From the NCBI RefSeq assembly GCF_016461955.1, contig NZ_JADMNM010000004.1, positions 1 to 64,000 of the forward strand: 64,000 nucleotides of DNA, written 5' to 3'. The notes beneath the pieces are model-generated. The model searched no databases, was not told the origin of the DNA, and was given only the letters and a program-made list of their open reading frames with translations. The position numbers and the translations under genes are program-made. How positions within the stretch are numbered: position 1 is the first letter of the stretch; each line of letters begins with the position of its first letter. The stretch is from Qipengyuania sp. YIM B01966 (GTDB taxonomy: Bacteria > Pseudomonadota > Alphaproteobacteria > Sphingomonadales > Sphingomonadaceae). Positions 44,683 to 51,549 of the stretch are shown piece by piece.

Positions 44683-44987
44683 CGCGTGCCCGCCGCCCGC
44701 GCCAGCGCGTCCGCCGCCGCTGCCAGCGTGGCCGGGGCGACATTCAGTGCATCGGCCGCCAGCACCAGATCTGGTTCGTGCCCGGCAAGGAATTCGAGCA
44801 CCGCGGCCTGCACCCCGGTATCGCCGAGGCCTGCGCGCAGCGCGTCGGGCGTCAGGCCGGTCAGCGCAAGTAGCCGCGCCGCGCGGTCATCCTCGGTCAG
44901 CACCCAGGCCAGCGCCGACAGTGCCAGCGCACCAGGATCGAGGGGTGCATCGGCCGGTTGTGCGTCTGAGGGATGGTCGATTGTCAC
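44679..44987 (-). CDS. DUF3572 domain protein
   Basis: Protein of 102 aa starting at GTG 44987 (MTIDHPSDAQ). The helical core ALALSALAWVLTEDDRAARLLALTGL with DTGVQAAVLEFLAGHEPDLVLAADAL matches DUF3572, a small alphaproteobacterial family. It is divergent from divK with only 44 nt between starts; such adjacency is common in related bacteria. Function unknown. Confidence 0.85.
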   Translation of the reverse strand: MTIDHPSDAQPADAPLDPGALALSALAWVLTEDDRAARLLALTGLTPDALRAGLGDTGVQAAVLEFLAGHEPDLVLAADALNVAPATLAAAADALARAAGTR

Positions 44988-45031
44988 GCGCGCTGCGGCT
45001 TTCTAGGGAGAGGCAAGGAGTAACTGGCGCA

Positions 45032-45421
45032 ATGGCAAACCGCATCCTGGTTGTCGAGGATAACGACCTCAACCGGAAACTGTTCTGCGACGTGTTGCGC
45101 GCGAACGGGCACGAGGTGGAACCCGTCGCCGATGGCGAGCTGGTGCTGAACGGCGCGCGCGCCTTTGCCCCTGACCTCATCATCATGGACATCCAGCTGC
45201 CCCATGTCTCGGGCCTCGACCTGATCGAGGCGCTGAAACAGGATCCGGCGCTGCACGATGTGCCGGTGCTGGCCGTCACCGCCTATGCCGGTAAGGGCGA
45301 TGAGGAGCGCATCCGGGCGGCCGGCGCCGCCGATTATCTGGCGAAACCGGTGTCGATCGGGCCGTTCATGGCCGCGGTCCGGCGGCTGTTGCCCGCCCCC
45401 GCGAGCGCAGGCGGCGCTTGA
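45032..45421 (+). CDS. divK: Cell-cycle response regulator DivK
   Basis: Single receiver domain of 129 aa from ATG 45032 (MANRILVVEDNDLN), with AAGGAG at 45015-45020. The phosphoacceptor is Asp 53 (LIIMDIQLPHVSGLDLIEALK), Thr/Ala lie in VTAYAGKGDEERIR, and Lys in LAKPVS. The sequence closely follows Caulobacter DivK, which controls asymmetric division through PleC and DivJ. It has no output domain. It shares a short intergenic region with the divergent DUF3572 operon. Confidence 0.95.
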   Translation: MANRILVVEDNDLNRKLFCDVLRANGHEVEPVADGELVLNGARAFAPDLIIMDIQLPHVSGLDLIEALKQDPALHDVPVLAVTAYAGKGDEERIRAAGAADYLAKPVSIGPFMAAVRRLLPAPASAGGA

Positions 45422-45493
45422 CGCGAGCGCCGCGCCGCGCTTTGCCCGCTCGCATGGATTGCCGGCAGCGCCCGGCCGAACGAGGATGACCCA

Positions 45494-45733
45494 ATGGACC
45501 GTGCCGCCACCGACGAGCGCATCCGCGCGCTGATCGAACCCTTCAACAAGAAGGGCATCGCCATTACCGAGGCGACCACCTTTGCCGGCGACCTCGAATT
45601 CGACAGCCTGACAGTGATGGATTTCGTCGCCGAGATCGAAGACGCATTCGACATCATCATTTCGATGAACCAGCAGGCCGAAATAGAAAGCTATGGGCAG
45701 CTGGTCGATGCTGTCAGCCAGATGGCAGACTGA
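45494..45733 (+). CDS. Acyl carrier protein for sphingolipid synthesis
   Basis: Acyl carrier protein of 79 aa with the phosphopantetheine Ser 38 in LEFDSLTVMD. It begins MDRAATDERI. It ends 4 nt before the serine palmitoyltransferase start, so it most likely supplies the acyl thioester to that enzyme rather than to general fatty acid synthesis. This pairing is known in Sphingomonas species. Confidence 0.9.
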   Translation: MDRAATDERIRALIEPFNKKGIAITEATTFAGDLEFDSLTVMDFVAEIEDAFDIIISMNQQAEIESYGQLVDAVSQMAD

Positions 45734-45737
45734 CGCG

Positions 45738-46994
45738 ATGAGCGAAGGTGTCTTCCAGCCCGACCAGCCGCCCGCCGCGCTTGATGGCGAAGGCCGCGAT
45801 CTATTTTCCAAGTTCGACGAACTGATCGCCACGCGCGAGAATCTGCTGGCACAAGGCGTGGAAGATCCGTTCAACCTGGTGATGGAGCAAGTCCTGTCGC
45901 CCACCCGCGCGATCTGCAACGGGCGCGATACGATCCTGCTCGGCACGTACAATTACATGGGGATGACCTTCGACCCCGAAGTGATCGCCGCGGGCAAGCA
46001 GGCGCTCGACGATTTCGGTGCGGGCACCACCGGCAGCCGCGTGCTGAACGGGACATATCAGGGCCACCGAGAGGTGGAACAGGCGCTGCGCGAATTTTAT
46101 GCGATGGACCATGCGATGGTCTTTTCGACCGGCTACCAGGCCAATCTCGGGATCATCAGCACCATCGCCGGCAAGGGCGATTACATCATCCTCGACAAGG
46201 ATTCGCACGCCAGCATCTGGGATGGCTGCGCGCTCGGCAATGCAGAGGTGGTGCCGTTCAGGCACAATGATATCGAGGCGATGGACAAGCGCCTCGGTCG
46301 CATCCCGGAAGGCGCGGGCAAGCTGGTCGTGCTCGAAGGGGTCTATTCGATGCTGGGCGATGTCGCCCCACTGGCCGCGATGGTTGCGGTGGCCAAGAGG
46401 CACGGCGCGATGGTGCTGGTCGATGAAGCGCATTCCATGGGCTTTATCGGCGAGTACGGCCGCGGCGTCGCCGAAGCGCAAGGGGTGCTGGGTGAGGTCG
46501 ATTTCGTCATCGGCACCTTTTCCAAGAGCGTCGGGACGGTCGGCGGCTTCTGCGTGTCGAACCATCCCAAGTTCGAAATCCTGCGGCTGGTGTGCCGGCC
46601 CTACGTCTTTACCGCCAGCCTGCCGCCTTCGGTGGTGGCGACCGCCGAAACCAGCATCCGCAAGCTGATGCACGGGTCCAACAAGCGCGCGCATCTGTGG
46701 GAGAATTCCAAGCGGCTGCATGGCGGGCTCAAGGCGCTCGGCTTCCAGCTCGGCACCGAGGAGCCGCAAAGCGCGATCGTGGCAGTGATCATGCCCGATC
46801 TCGAACGCGGCGCGATGATGTGGGAGGCGCTCCTGAAGGAAGGGCTCTACGTCAACCTCGCCCGCCCGCCAGCCACGCCCGACAACATGACGCTGCTGCG
46901 CTGCTCGCTCTGCGCCGAACATTCAGCCGAAGAGGTCGAGACGATCCTCGGCATGTTCGAACGCGCCGGCGCCAGGGTGGGGATTATCGGCTGA
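45738..46994 (+). CDS. spt: Serine palmitoyltransferase
   Basis: PLP-dependent alpha-oxoamine synthase of 418 aa from ATG 45738 that joins serine and an acyl chain to give 3-ketosphinganine, the first step of sphingolipid synthesis. Visible motifs include GTYNYMGMTFDP, GTTGSRVLNGTYQGHREVE, VLVDEAHSMGFIGEYGRG and the PLP lysine in GTFSKSVGTVGGF (about Lys 263). The soluble form is typical of sphingomonads, whose outer membrane uses glycosphingolipids instead of LPS. It is paired with the preceding ACP. Confidence 0.95.
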   Translation: MSEGVFQPDQPPAALDGEGRDLFSKFDELIATRENLLAQGVEDPFNLVMEQVLSPTRAICNGRDTILLGTYNYMGMTFDPEVIAAGKQALDDFGAGTTGSRVLNGTYQGHREVEQALREFYAMDHAMVFSTGYQANLGIISTIAGKGDYIILDKDSHASIWDGCALGNAEVVPFRHNDIEAMDKRLGRIPEGAGKLVVLEGVYSMLGDVAPLAAMVAVAKRHGAMVLVDEAHSMGFIGEYGRGVAEAQGVLGEVDFVIGTFSKSVGTVGGFCVSNHPKFEILRLVCRPYVFTASLPPSVVATAETSIRKLMHGSNKRAHLWENSKRLHGGLKALGFQLGTEEPQSAIVAVIMPDLERGAMMWEALLKEGLYVNLARPPATPDNMTLLRCSLCAEHSAEEVETILGMFERAGARVGIIG

Positions 46995-47057
46995 CCGACT
47001 GGAACGATGCGCGCGAGGGCACTCCCTGCGCATTTTAACCCATATGGCACTTTAAAC

Positions 47058-47086
47058 TTGACATCGTGACGCTCTTCGGTTACATA
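47058..47086 (+). promoter_or_regulatory. Candidate sigma-70 promoter upstream of the GTA cluster
   Basis: TTGACA (47058-47063) matches the -35 consensus, followed by a 17-nt spacer and TACATA (47081-47086) as a weak -10. It lies between the palmitoyltransferase gene and the first GTA gene and points into the cluster. A terminator-like hairpin sits 30-60 nt downstream. Confidence 0.45.
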
Positions 47087-47116
47087 AGAGCAACATCGCG
47101 ATGGTGTGATTCTAAC

Positions 47117-47146
47117 GGCGGCCCGGTTTTCCGGTGCCGCCTTTTT
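47117..47146 (+). terminator. Intrinsic terminator between spt and the GTA cluster, or leader attenuator
   Basis: GGCGGC plus CCGG (47117-47126) pair with CCGG plus GCCGCC (47131-47141) around a TTTT loop with one bulged T, followed by TTTTT (47142-47146). It may end spt transcripts, but it also lies just downstream of the candidate GTA promoter, where it would act as a leader terminator. Confidence 0.75.
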
Positions 47147-47187
47147 CGTGCCCGCCAGCCGCGCCCCCACATTCAAAGGAGGTGCCG

Positions 47188-47979
47188 ATGCCCGGCCTCA
47201 ACCTATCGCGTCCCGGTGCTCGCCGGCGGCGCAGCCCCGACGCGCCGAACCGGCGGATGGTCTTCACCGAAGCCCAGAAAAAGGCCGCCGGCGAAGGGCG
47301 CGTAAGCCGCAACTGGCGCACGGTTTTCCTGCTGGCGCTGGCCGAAACCTCGTGCGTCAAGCACGCCGCCAAGGCTGCCGGCGTCGCCCCGGCGCGTGCC
47401 TATTCAGGCCCGGCGCGAAGAGGCGGATTTCCGCGCCGACTGGCTCATCGCCCTGGGCGCGTGCCTATTCAGGCCCGGCGCGAAGAGGCGGATTTCCGCG
47501 CCGACTGGCTCATCGCCCTGGGCGCGTGCCTATTCAGGCCCGGCGCGAAGAGGCGGATTTCCGCGCCGACTGGCTCATCGCCCTGGGCGCGTGCCTATTC
47601 AGGCCCGGCGCGAAGAGGCGGATTTCCGCGCCGACTGGCTCATCGCCCTGGGCGCGTGCCTATTCAGGCCCGGCGCGAAGAGGCGGATTTCCGCGCCGAC
47701 TGGCTCATCGCCCTGGAAGAAGGCTACGCGAATCTTGAGCAGGAAATGCTGGCACATCTGCGCGGCACGCAGACCGACCACCGGATAGACACCGGCAGCG
47801 CGCTGCGCCTGCTCGCGCATCATTCCGCCACCGTGGCCCAGCAGCGCGCGGTTCCGCAGCAGGATGCTGATCCCGAAGAGCGCGCCGCGCGCACGCTGGA
47901 GGATTTCATCCGCCGCGTCCGCCCGGCTGCATTTGCCGCGCTTCCCCGGCCGGGAGGGGAGGATGGACCGGCGGCCTGA
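47188..47979 (+). CDS. GTA small terminase (gp1) with in-frame 65-bp repeat expansion
   Basis: First gene of the GTA cluster, 263 aa, ATG at 47188 after a near-perfect AAAGGAGGT. The N-terminal part (RNWRTVFLLALAETSCVKHAAKAAGV) is a helix-turn-helix as in TerS proteins, and the C-terminal part (ARREEADFRADWLIALEEGYANLEQEMLAHLRG) continues the usual TerS fold. Between them five 65-bp units insert a low-complexity basic peptide read in all three frames (YSGPARRGGF, VPIQARREEADF, ACLFRPGAKRR). Related TerS sequences would go straight from the AY of PARAY to QARREE. Function in DNA recognition may be altered. It overlaps the terminase large subunit start by 17 nt. Confidence 0.75.
   Translation: MPGLNLSRPGARRRRSPDAPNRRMVFTEAQKKAAGEGRVSRNWRTVFLLALAETSCVKHAAKAAGVAPARAYSGPARRGGFPRRLAHRPGRVPIQARREEADFRADWLIALGACLFRPGAKRRISAPTGSSPWARAYSGPARRGGFPRRLAHRPGRVPIQARREEADFRADWLIALEEGYANLEQEMLAHLRGTQTDHRIDTGSALRLLAHHSATVAQQRAVPQQDADPEERAARTLEDFIRRVRPAAFAALPRPGGEDGPAA
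47391..47716 (+). repeat. Five tandem 65-bp repeats inside the GTA small terminase gene
   Basis: The unit beginning GTGCCTATTCAGGCCCGGCG starts at 47396, 47461, 47526, 47591 and 47656. All copies are identical over 65 bp; the last ends at 47716. Because 65 is not a multiple of three, each unit shifts the reading frame, and all three frames of the unit are open. Only copy numbers of 2, 5 and so on keep the downstream terminase sequence in frame. Confidence 0.95.
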
Positions 47980-49300
47980 GGACGCCATCGTCCGCGAGCA
48001 GCTCGGTTCGCTGACCGAACCGGAACGCGACGCCCTGTCTGCGCAGCTGGCGGCGGAGAACTCCGACCCCGCGCTCATCCGCCTGTGGCGCTATCTCGCG
48101 CGGCCGGCGCAGCTGGCCCCGCCGGGGAACTGGCGGCTGTGGCTGGTGATGGCCGGGCGCGGCTTTGGCAAGACGCGGGCGGGCGCCGAATGGGTTCGCG
48201 CGCTGGCCCGCCGCAACCGCTTTGCCCGGATCGCGCTGGTCGGGGCCTCGCTCGCCGAAGCGCGCGCGGTGATGGTCGAGGGGGAAAGCGGCCTGCTCAA
48301 TCTCGGCCCGCCCGAACAGCGCCCGGTGTTCGAACCTTCGACCCGGCGGCTGCGCTGGCCCAATGGGGCGCTCGGCCTGCTTTACTCGGCGGCCGAGCCG
48401 GAAAGCCTGCGCGGGCCGCAGCACAGCCATGCCTGGTGCGACGAGATCGCCAAATGGGACATGGCCGGCGGAAGGGCCGATAATGCCTGGTCGAACCTCG
48501 TGCTCGGCCTGCGCCTTGGCCGGCAGCCGCAAGCCGTCTGCACCACCACGCCGCGCGCCGTGCCGCTGCTCCACCGCCTGATGGCGCGCGAGGGCACCGT
48601 GCTTTCGGGCGGCACCACGCATGACAATGCCGCCAATCTGCCGGGCGATTTCCTCGCCGCGGTGGAGGCCGATTTCGGCGGCACCGCGCTCGGCCGGCAG
48701 GAACTGGGCGGCGAATTGCTGACCGAGGTCGACGGCGCACTGTGGAGCCGCGCGCTGCTCGAACGCTGCCGCATGGGCGATCCCGAGGATGCGCCCGAAC
48801 GGGTGGTGATCGGCGTCGATCCGCCCGCTTCGGCGCGCGGCGATGAATGCGGCATCGTGGTCTGCGCGGCCTATCCCGGCGGGCACGCGGCGGTGCTGGC
48901 GGATTGTTCGATCCGCGGGGCCAGCCCCGAAGGCTGGGCGCGCGCGGTGGCCGAAGCCGCCTCGGCGTTCGGCGCCGACCGCGTAGTCGCCGAAGCCAAT
49001 CAGGGCGGCGAGATGGTCCGCGCGGTGCTGTCCGCCGCCGATCAGACGCTGCCGGTGCGGCTGGTCCATGCACGGCGCGGCAAGATCGCCCGCGCCGAGC
49101 CGGTCGCCGCGCTCTACGAAGCGGGGCGGGTGCGCCATGCCGGCCAGTTCGCCCGGCTGGAGGATCAGCTGTGCGGGATGATGGCCGGTGGCACCTATGA
49201 AGGCCCCGGCCGCAGCCCCGACCGCGCCGACGCGCTGGTCTGGGCGCTGACCGAGCTACTGCTCACCCGCCGCCGCGCCCCCAGCGTGCGGCGGATCTGA
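47963..49300 (+). CDS. GTA terminase large subunit (gp2)
   Basis: DNA-packaging motor ATPase and nuclease, 445 aa from ATG 47963 (MDRRPEDAIV). Walker A is WLVMAGRGFGKTRAGAEWV and Walker B is HAWCDEIAKW. The RNase H-like nuclease has IGVDPPASARGDECGI and later acidic residues, ending with SPDRADALVWALTEL. It overlaps the small terminase 3' end. This is the second gene of a compact cluster in RcGTA order. Confidence 0.93.
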   Translation: MDRRPEDAIVREQLGSLTEPERDALSAQLAAENSDPALIRLWRYLARPAQLAPPGNWRLWLVMAGRGFGKTRAGAEWVRALARRNRFARIALVGASLAEARAVMVEGESGLLNLGPPEQRPVFEPSTRRLRWPNGALGLLYSAAEPESLRGPQHSHAWCDEIAKWDMAGGRADNAWSNLVLGLRLGRQPQAVCTTTPRAVPLLHRLMAREGTVLSGGTTHDNAANLPGDFLAAVEADFGGTALGRQELGGELLTEVDGALWSRALLERCRMGDPEDAPERVVIGVDPPASARGDECGIVVCAAYPGGHAAVLADCSIRGASPEGWARAVAEAASAFGADRVVAEANQGGEMVRAVLSAADQTLPVRLVHARRGKIARAEPVAALYEAGRVRHAGQFARLEDQLCGMMAGGTYEGPGRSPDRADALVWALTELLLTRRRAPSVRRI

Positions 49301-49311
49301 GGCGGGGGACA

Positions 49312-49386
49312 AGCTGGACCCCGGGTCAAGCCCGGGGTGACGGAACCTTACGCTCTGTCGCCCCGGACCCGATCCGGGCCCCGCTT
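49312..49386. repeat. REP doublet 1 in the GTA cluster
   Basis: Between the terminase and portal genes lie AGCTGGACCCCGGGTCAAGC...GGTGACG (49312-49342) and, inverted, TGTCGCCCCGGACCCGATCC... (49356-49386). Each is itself palindromic and the second is the diverged inverse of the first, so together they can form a hairpin. The same pair recurs twice further down the cluster. Confidence 0.8.
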
Positions 49387-49412
49387 CTTCTGCCACCGCC
49401 GCGCTGCACCGC

Positions 49413-49509
49413 CTGGATTGCCGCGTCGGCTCCGCCTCCTCGCAATGACGAGAATTACAACGACCCTTCGTCATTGCGAGCGGAGCGATAGCGGAGCGCG
49501 GCAATCCAG
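49413..49509. repeat. Inverted pair of a second palindromic repeat family
   Basis: CTGGATTGCCGCG...CTCGCAATGACGA (49413-49452) and its inverse TCGTCATTGCGAG...CGCGGCAATCCAG (49468-49509) flank a short loop. The outer arms match over about 14 bp. The gap between the terminase and portal genes (250 nt) contains only this and the REP doublet before it. Confidence 0.8.
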
Positions 49510-49550
49510 TTCCGCCGCCTAACCCCTCCCTCCCAACCCGGAGAACCCCC

Positions 49551-50717
49551 ATGTCTTTCCTCGATAGTCTGGCCGCCGCCTTCAAGGGCGGGGGCGCGGC
49601 GGCGCGTGTGCCGTTGGCGCGGCCCTATATCTCGCCCTGGGCGGCCGCCTTTGCCGCCGCGCCGCAGGGGCGTGTGCCGTTCGATTACCAGACCGCGCTG
49701 CCCCGCGCCTTTGCCGAAAACCCGGTCGCCCAGCGGGCGGTGCGGATCGTCGCCGAGGGCGTGGGCAGCGCGCCGCTCGCCGCCAGCGATCCGGCGCTCG
49801 CCACGCTGGTGCAGGCGACCAGCGCCGGGCAGGCCCTGCTCGAAACGCTGGCCGCGCATCTGACGCTGCACGGCAATGGCTATGTCCAGATCGTCAAGGA
49901 CGCGGCTGGCCGCCCGGCGGAACTGGTCGCCTTGCGCCCCGAACGGGTCAGCGTGATCCCCGGCGATGATGGCTGGCCCGCCGCCTATGCCTATCGCGCA
50001 GGCGAGCGCACGCTGACCCTGCCGGTCGAGGATGAGCAGGGCTGGCCGGTGCTGATCCATCTGAAGGCGCTCGACCCGGCGTCCGATCATTATGGTGGCG
50101 GCTGCCTGTCGGCCGCGGCGCAGGCGGTGGCGGTTCATAACGAGGCCGCCCGCTGGAACCTCGCGCTGCTCGAAAACGCCGCCCGTCCGTCGGGCGCGCT
50201 GGTCCATGATAGCGGCGATGCCCCGCCATTGTCGTCCGATCAGTTCGAGCGGCTGAAGATCGAACTGGACGCTGCCTTTGCCGGTGCCGCCCATGCCGGG
50301 CGGCCGATGGTGCTCGACGGCGGGCTTCGCTGGCAGAGCATGGCGCTGACCCCGGCGGACATGGATTTCGCCACGCTGAAGGCTGCCGCCGCGCGCGACA
50401 TCGCGCTCGCTTTCGGGGTGCCGCCGATGCTGCTCGGCCTGCCGGGCGACAATACCTATGCCAATTACCGCGAGGCCAATCGCGCGCTGTGGCGGCTGAC
50501 GCTGCTGCCGCTGGCGGGCAAGATCCTGGGCGGCATCGCCGAAGGGCTGCGGCCGTGGTTCGCCGGCGCGACGCTCGGCGTTGATCTCGACCAGGTGCCG
50601 GCGCTCGCCGAAGATCGCGAGCGGTTGTGGGGCCAGGTCAGCGCGGCCGAGTTTCTGTCGCCAGCCGAGAAGCGCGCCCTGCTCGGCCTCGCCCCCGCAG
50701 AAGGGAATTCGCCATGA
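49551..50717 (+). CDS. GTA portal protein (gp3)
   Basis: HK97-type portal of 388 aa that forms the DNA entry ring at one capsid vertex. Typical blocks are ENPVAQRAVRIVAEGVGSAPL, HLTLHGNGYVQIVKDAAGRP, LIHLKALDPASDHYGGGCLS, and AFGVPPMLLGLPGDNTYANYREANRALW. It begins 250 nt after the terminase gene, following two repeat pairs, and overlaps the next gene by ATGA. Confidence 0.93.
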   Translation: MSFLDSLAAAFKGGGAAARVPLARPYISPWAAAFAAAPQGRVPFDYQTALPRAFAENPVAQRAVRIVAEGVGSAPLAASDPALATLVQATSAGQALLETLAAHLTLHGNGYVQIVKDAAGRPAELVALRPERVSVIPGDDGWPAAYAYRAGERTLTLPVEDEQGWPVLIHLKALDPASDHYGGGCLSAAAQAVAVHNEAARWNLALLENAARPSGALVHDSGDAPPLSSDQFERLKIELDAAFAGAAHAGRPMVLDGGLRWQSMALTPADMDFATLKAAAARDIALAFGVPPMLLGLPGDNTYANYREANRALWRLTLLPLAGKILGGIAEGLRPWFAGATLGVDLDQVPALAEDRERLWGQVSAAEFLSPAEKRALLGLAPAEGNSP

Positions 50718-51019
50718 CCCGCGACGAAAAGCTCGCCCGGCTGGTCGCCGATGCGGCCGAGGGGCGCTCGATCCCGGTGCTGCTGGGGCTGGTCGAGGAA
50801 GCCAGCGAACAGGGCGCCGAGCGCGCACTCCACCGGCTGGGCCTGTCGGACGACAATGCCAGCGCCGACATCGCCGATTTGCGCGAATTGCTGACCGCCT
50901 GGCGCACCGCCAAGACCAGCGCGTGGAAGGCGGTGGTTGACTGGCTGGTGCGCGGTGTGCTGGCGCTGCTGCTGGTCGGTATCGCGATGCGGATGGGCGT
51001 GGCGGAGCTGCTCAAATGA
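50714..51019 (+). CDS. Small GTA-cluster membrane protein (DUF6127-like)
   Basis: Protein of 101 aa starting at the ATGA overlap with the portal gene. The N-terminal two-thirds is soluble and helical (LARLVADAAEGRSIPVLLGLVEEASEQGAERAL), then one membrane helix (GVLALLLVGIAMRMGVAELL). It resembles the small protein encoded between portal and protease in sphingomonad GTA clusters, tentatively DUF6127. Its role in particle production is unknown; its position next to the protease suggests head assembly. Confidence 0.7.
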   Translation: MTRDEKLARLVADAAEGRSIPVLLGLVEEASEQGAERALHRLGLSDDNASADIADLRELLTAWRTAKTSAWKAVVDWLVRGVLALLLVGIAMRMGVAELLK

Positions 51020-51441
51020 GCGCGCCTGCCCCATTCCATTCAGCCCCGATCCGTTTCGCCGGCTATGCCGCATTGTTCGGCAGCGCCGATGCAGCGCGCG
51101 ACACGATCCGCCCCGGAGCCTTTGCCGCGACGCTGGCGGCGGTGCGCGATGGACCGTTGCCGCTGTGCTGGCAGCATAATCCGCGTCAGGTGATCGGCCG
51201 GGTCGAGCGCGCGTTCGAGGATGCACGCGGGCTGGCGGTGATCGGCCTGGTCGATCCGGCAGCCCGCGCCGCGCGGCTGCTGCTCGCCGGCGCGCTCGAC
51301 GGTCTCAGCTTCGGCTACCGCGCGCGGCATTGGCGTCGCTCGGCCACAGGGCGCGAGTTGATCGCGCTCGACCTCATCGAAGTCAGCCTGGTCGCCCAGC
51401 CGCTCCACCCAGACGCGCGGGTCCACTGGATCGCGCCCTAA
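51016..51441 (+). CDS. GTA prohead protease (gp4)
   Basis: HK97-family prohead protease of 141 aa that cleaves the capsid delta domain and scaffold. Family blocks are FAGYAALFGSADAARDTIRPGAF, the catalytic His in PLCWQHNPRQVIGRV, and LSFGYRARHWRRS followed by ELIALDLIEVSLVAQPLHPDA, with Ser in the EVSLV motif. It overlaps the membrane protein gene by ATGA. It is followed by a REP doublet before the capsid gene. Confidence 0.93.
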   Translation: MSAPAPFHSAPIRFAGYAALFGSADAARDTIRPGAFAATLAAVRDGPLPLCWQHNPRQVIGRVERAFEDARGLAVIGLVDPAARAARLLLAGALDGLSFGYRARHWRRSATGRELIALDLIEVSLVAQPLHPDARVHWIAP

Positions 51442-51442
51442 C

Positions 51443-51522
51443 CTGTCGCCCCGGACGTGATCCGGGGCCCAGCTCACCTTTTACCGCAAACAGCGGGACC
51501 CCGGGTCGAACCCGGGGTGACG
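51443..51522. repeat. REP doublet 2 in the GTA cluster
   Basis: CTGTCGCCCCGGACGTGATC... (51443-51474) and the inverse type GGGACCCCGGGTCGAACCCG...GACG (51493-51522) fill the gap between protease and capsid genes. The order of the two arms is reversed compared with the other two doublets. Confidence 0.8.
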
Positions 51523-51549
51523 ATTTCCCCCCAACCCGAAAGGCCCTTT

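Noticed and set aside
47391-47716. The five 65-bp units considered as a CRISPR array
   Set aside because: The copies are directly abutting and identical with no unique spacers, they lie inside a coding sequence, and no cas genes are near.
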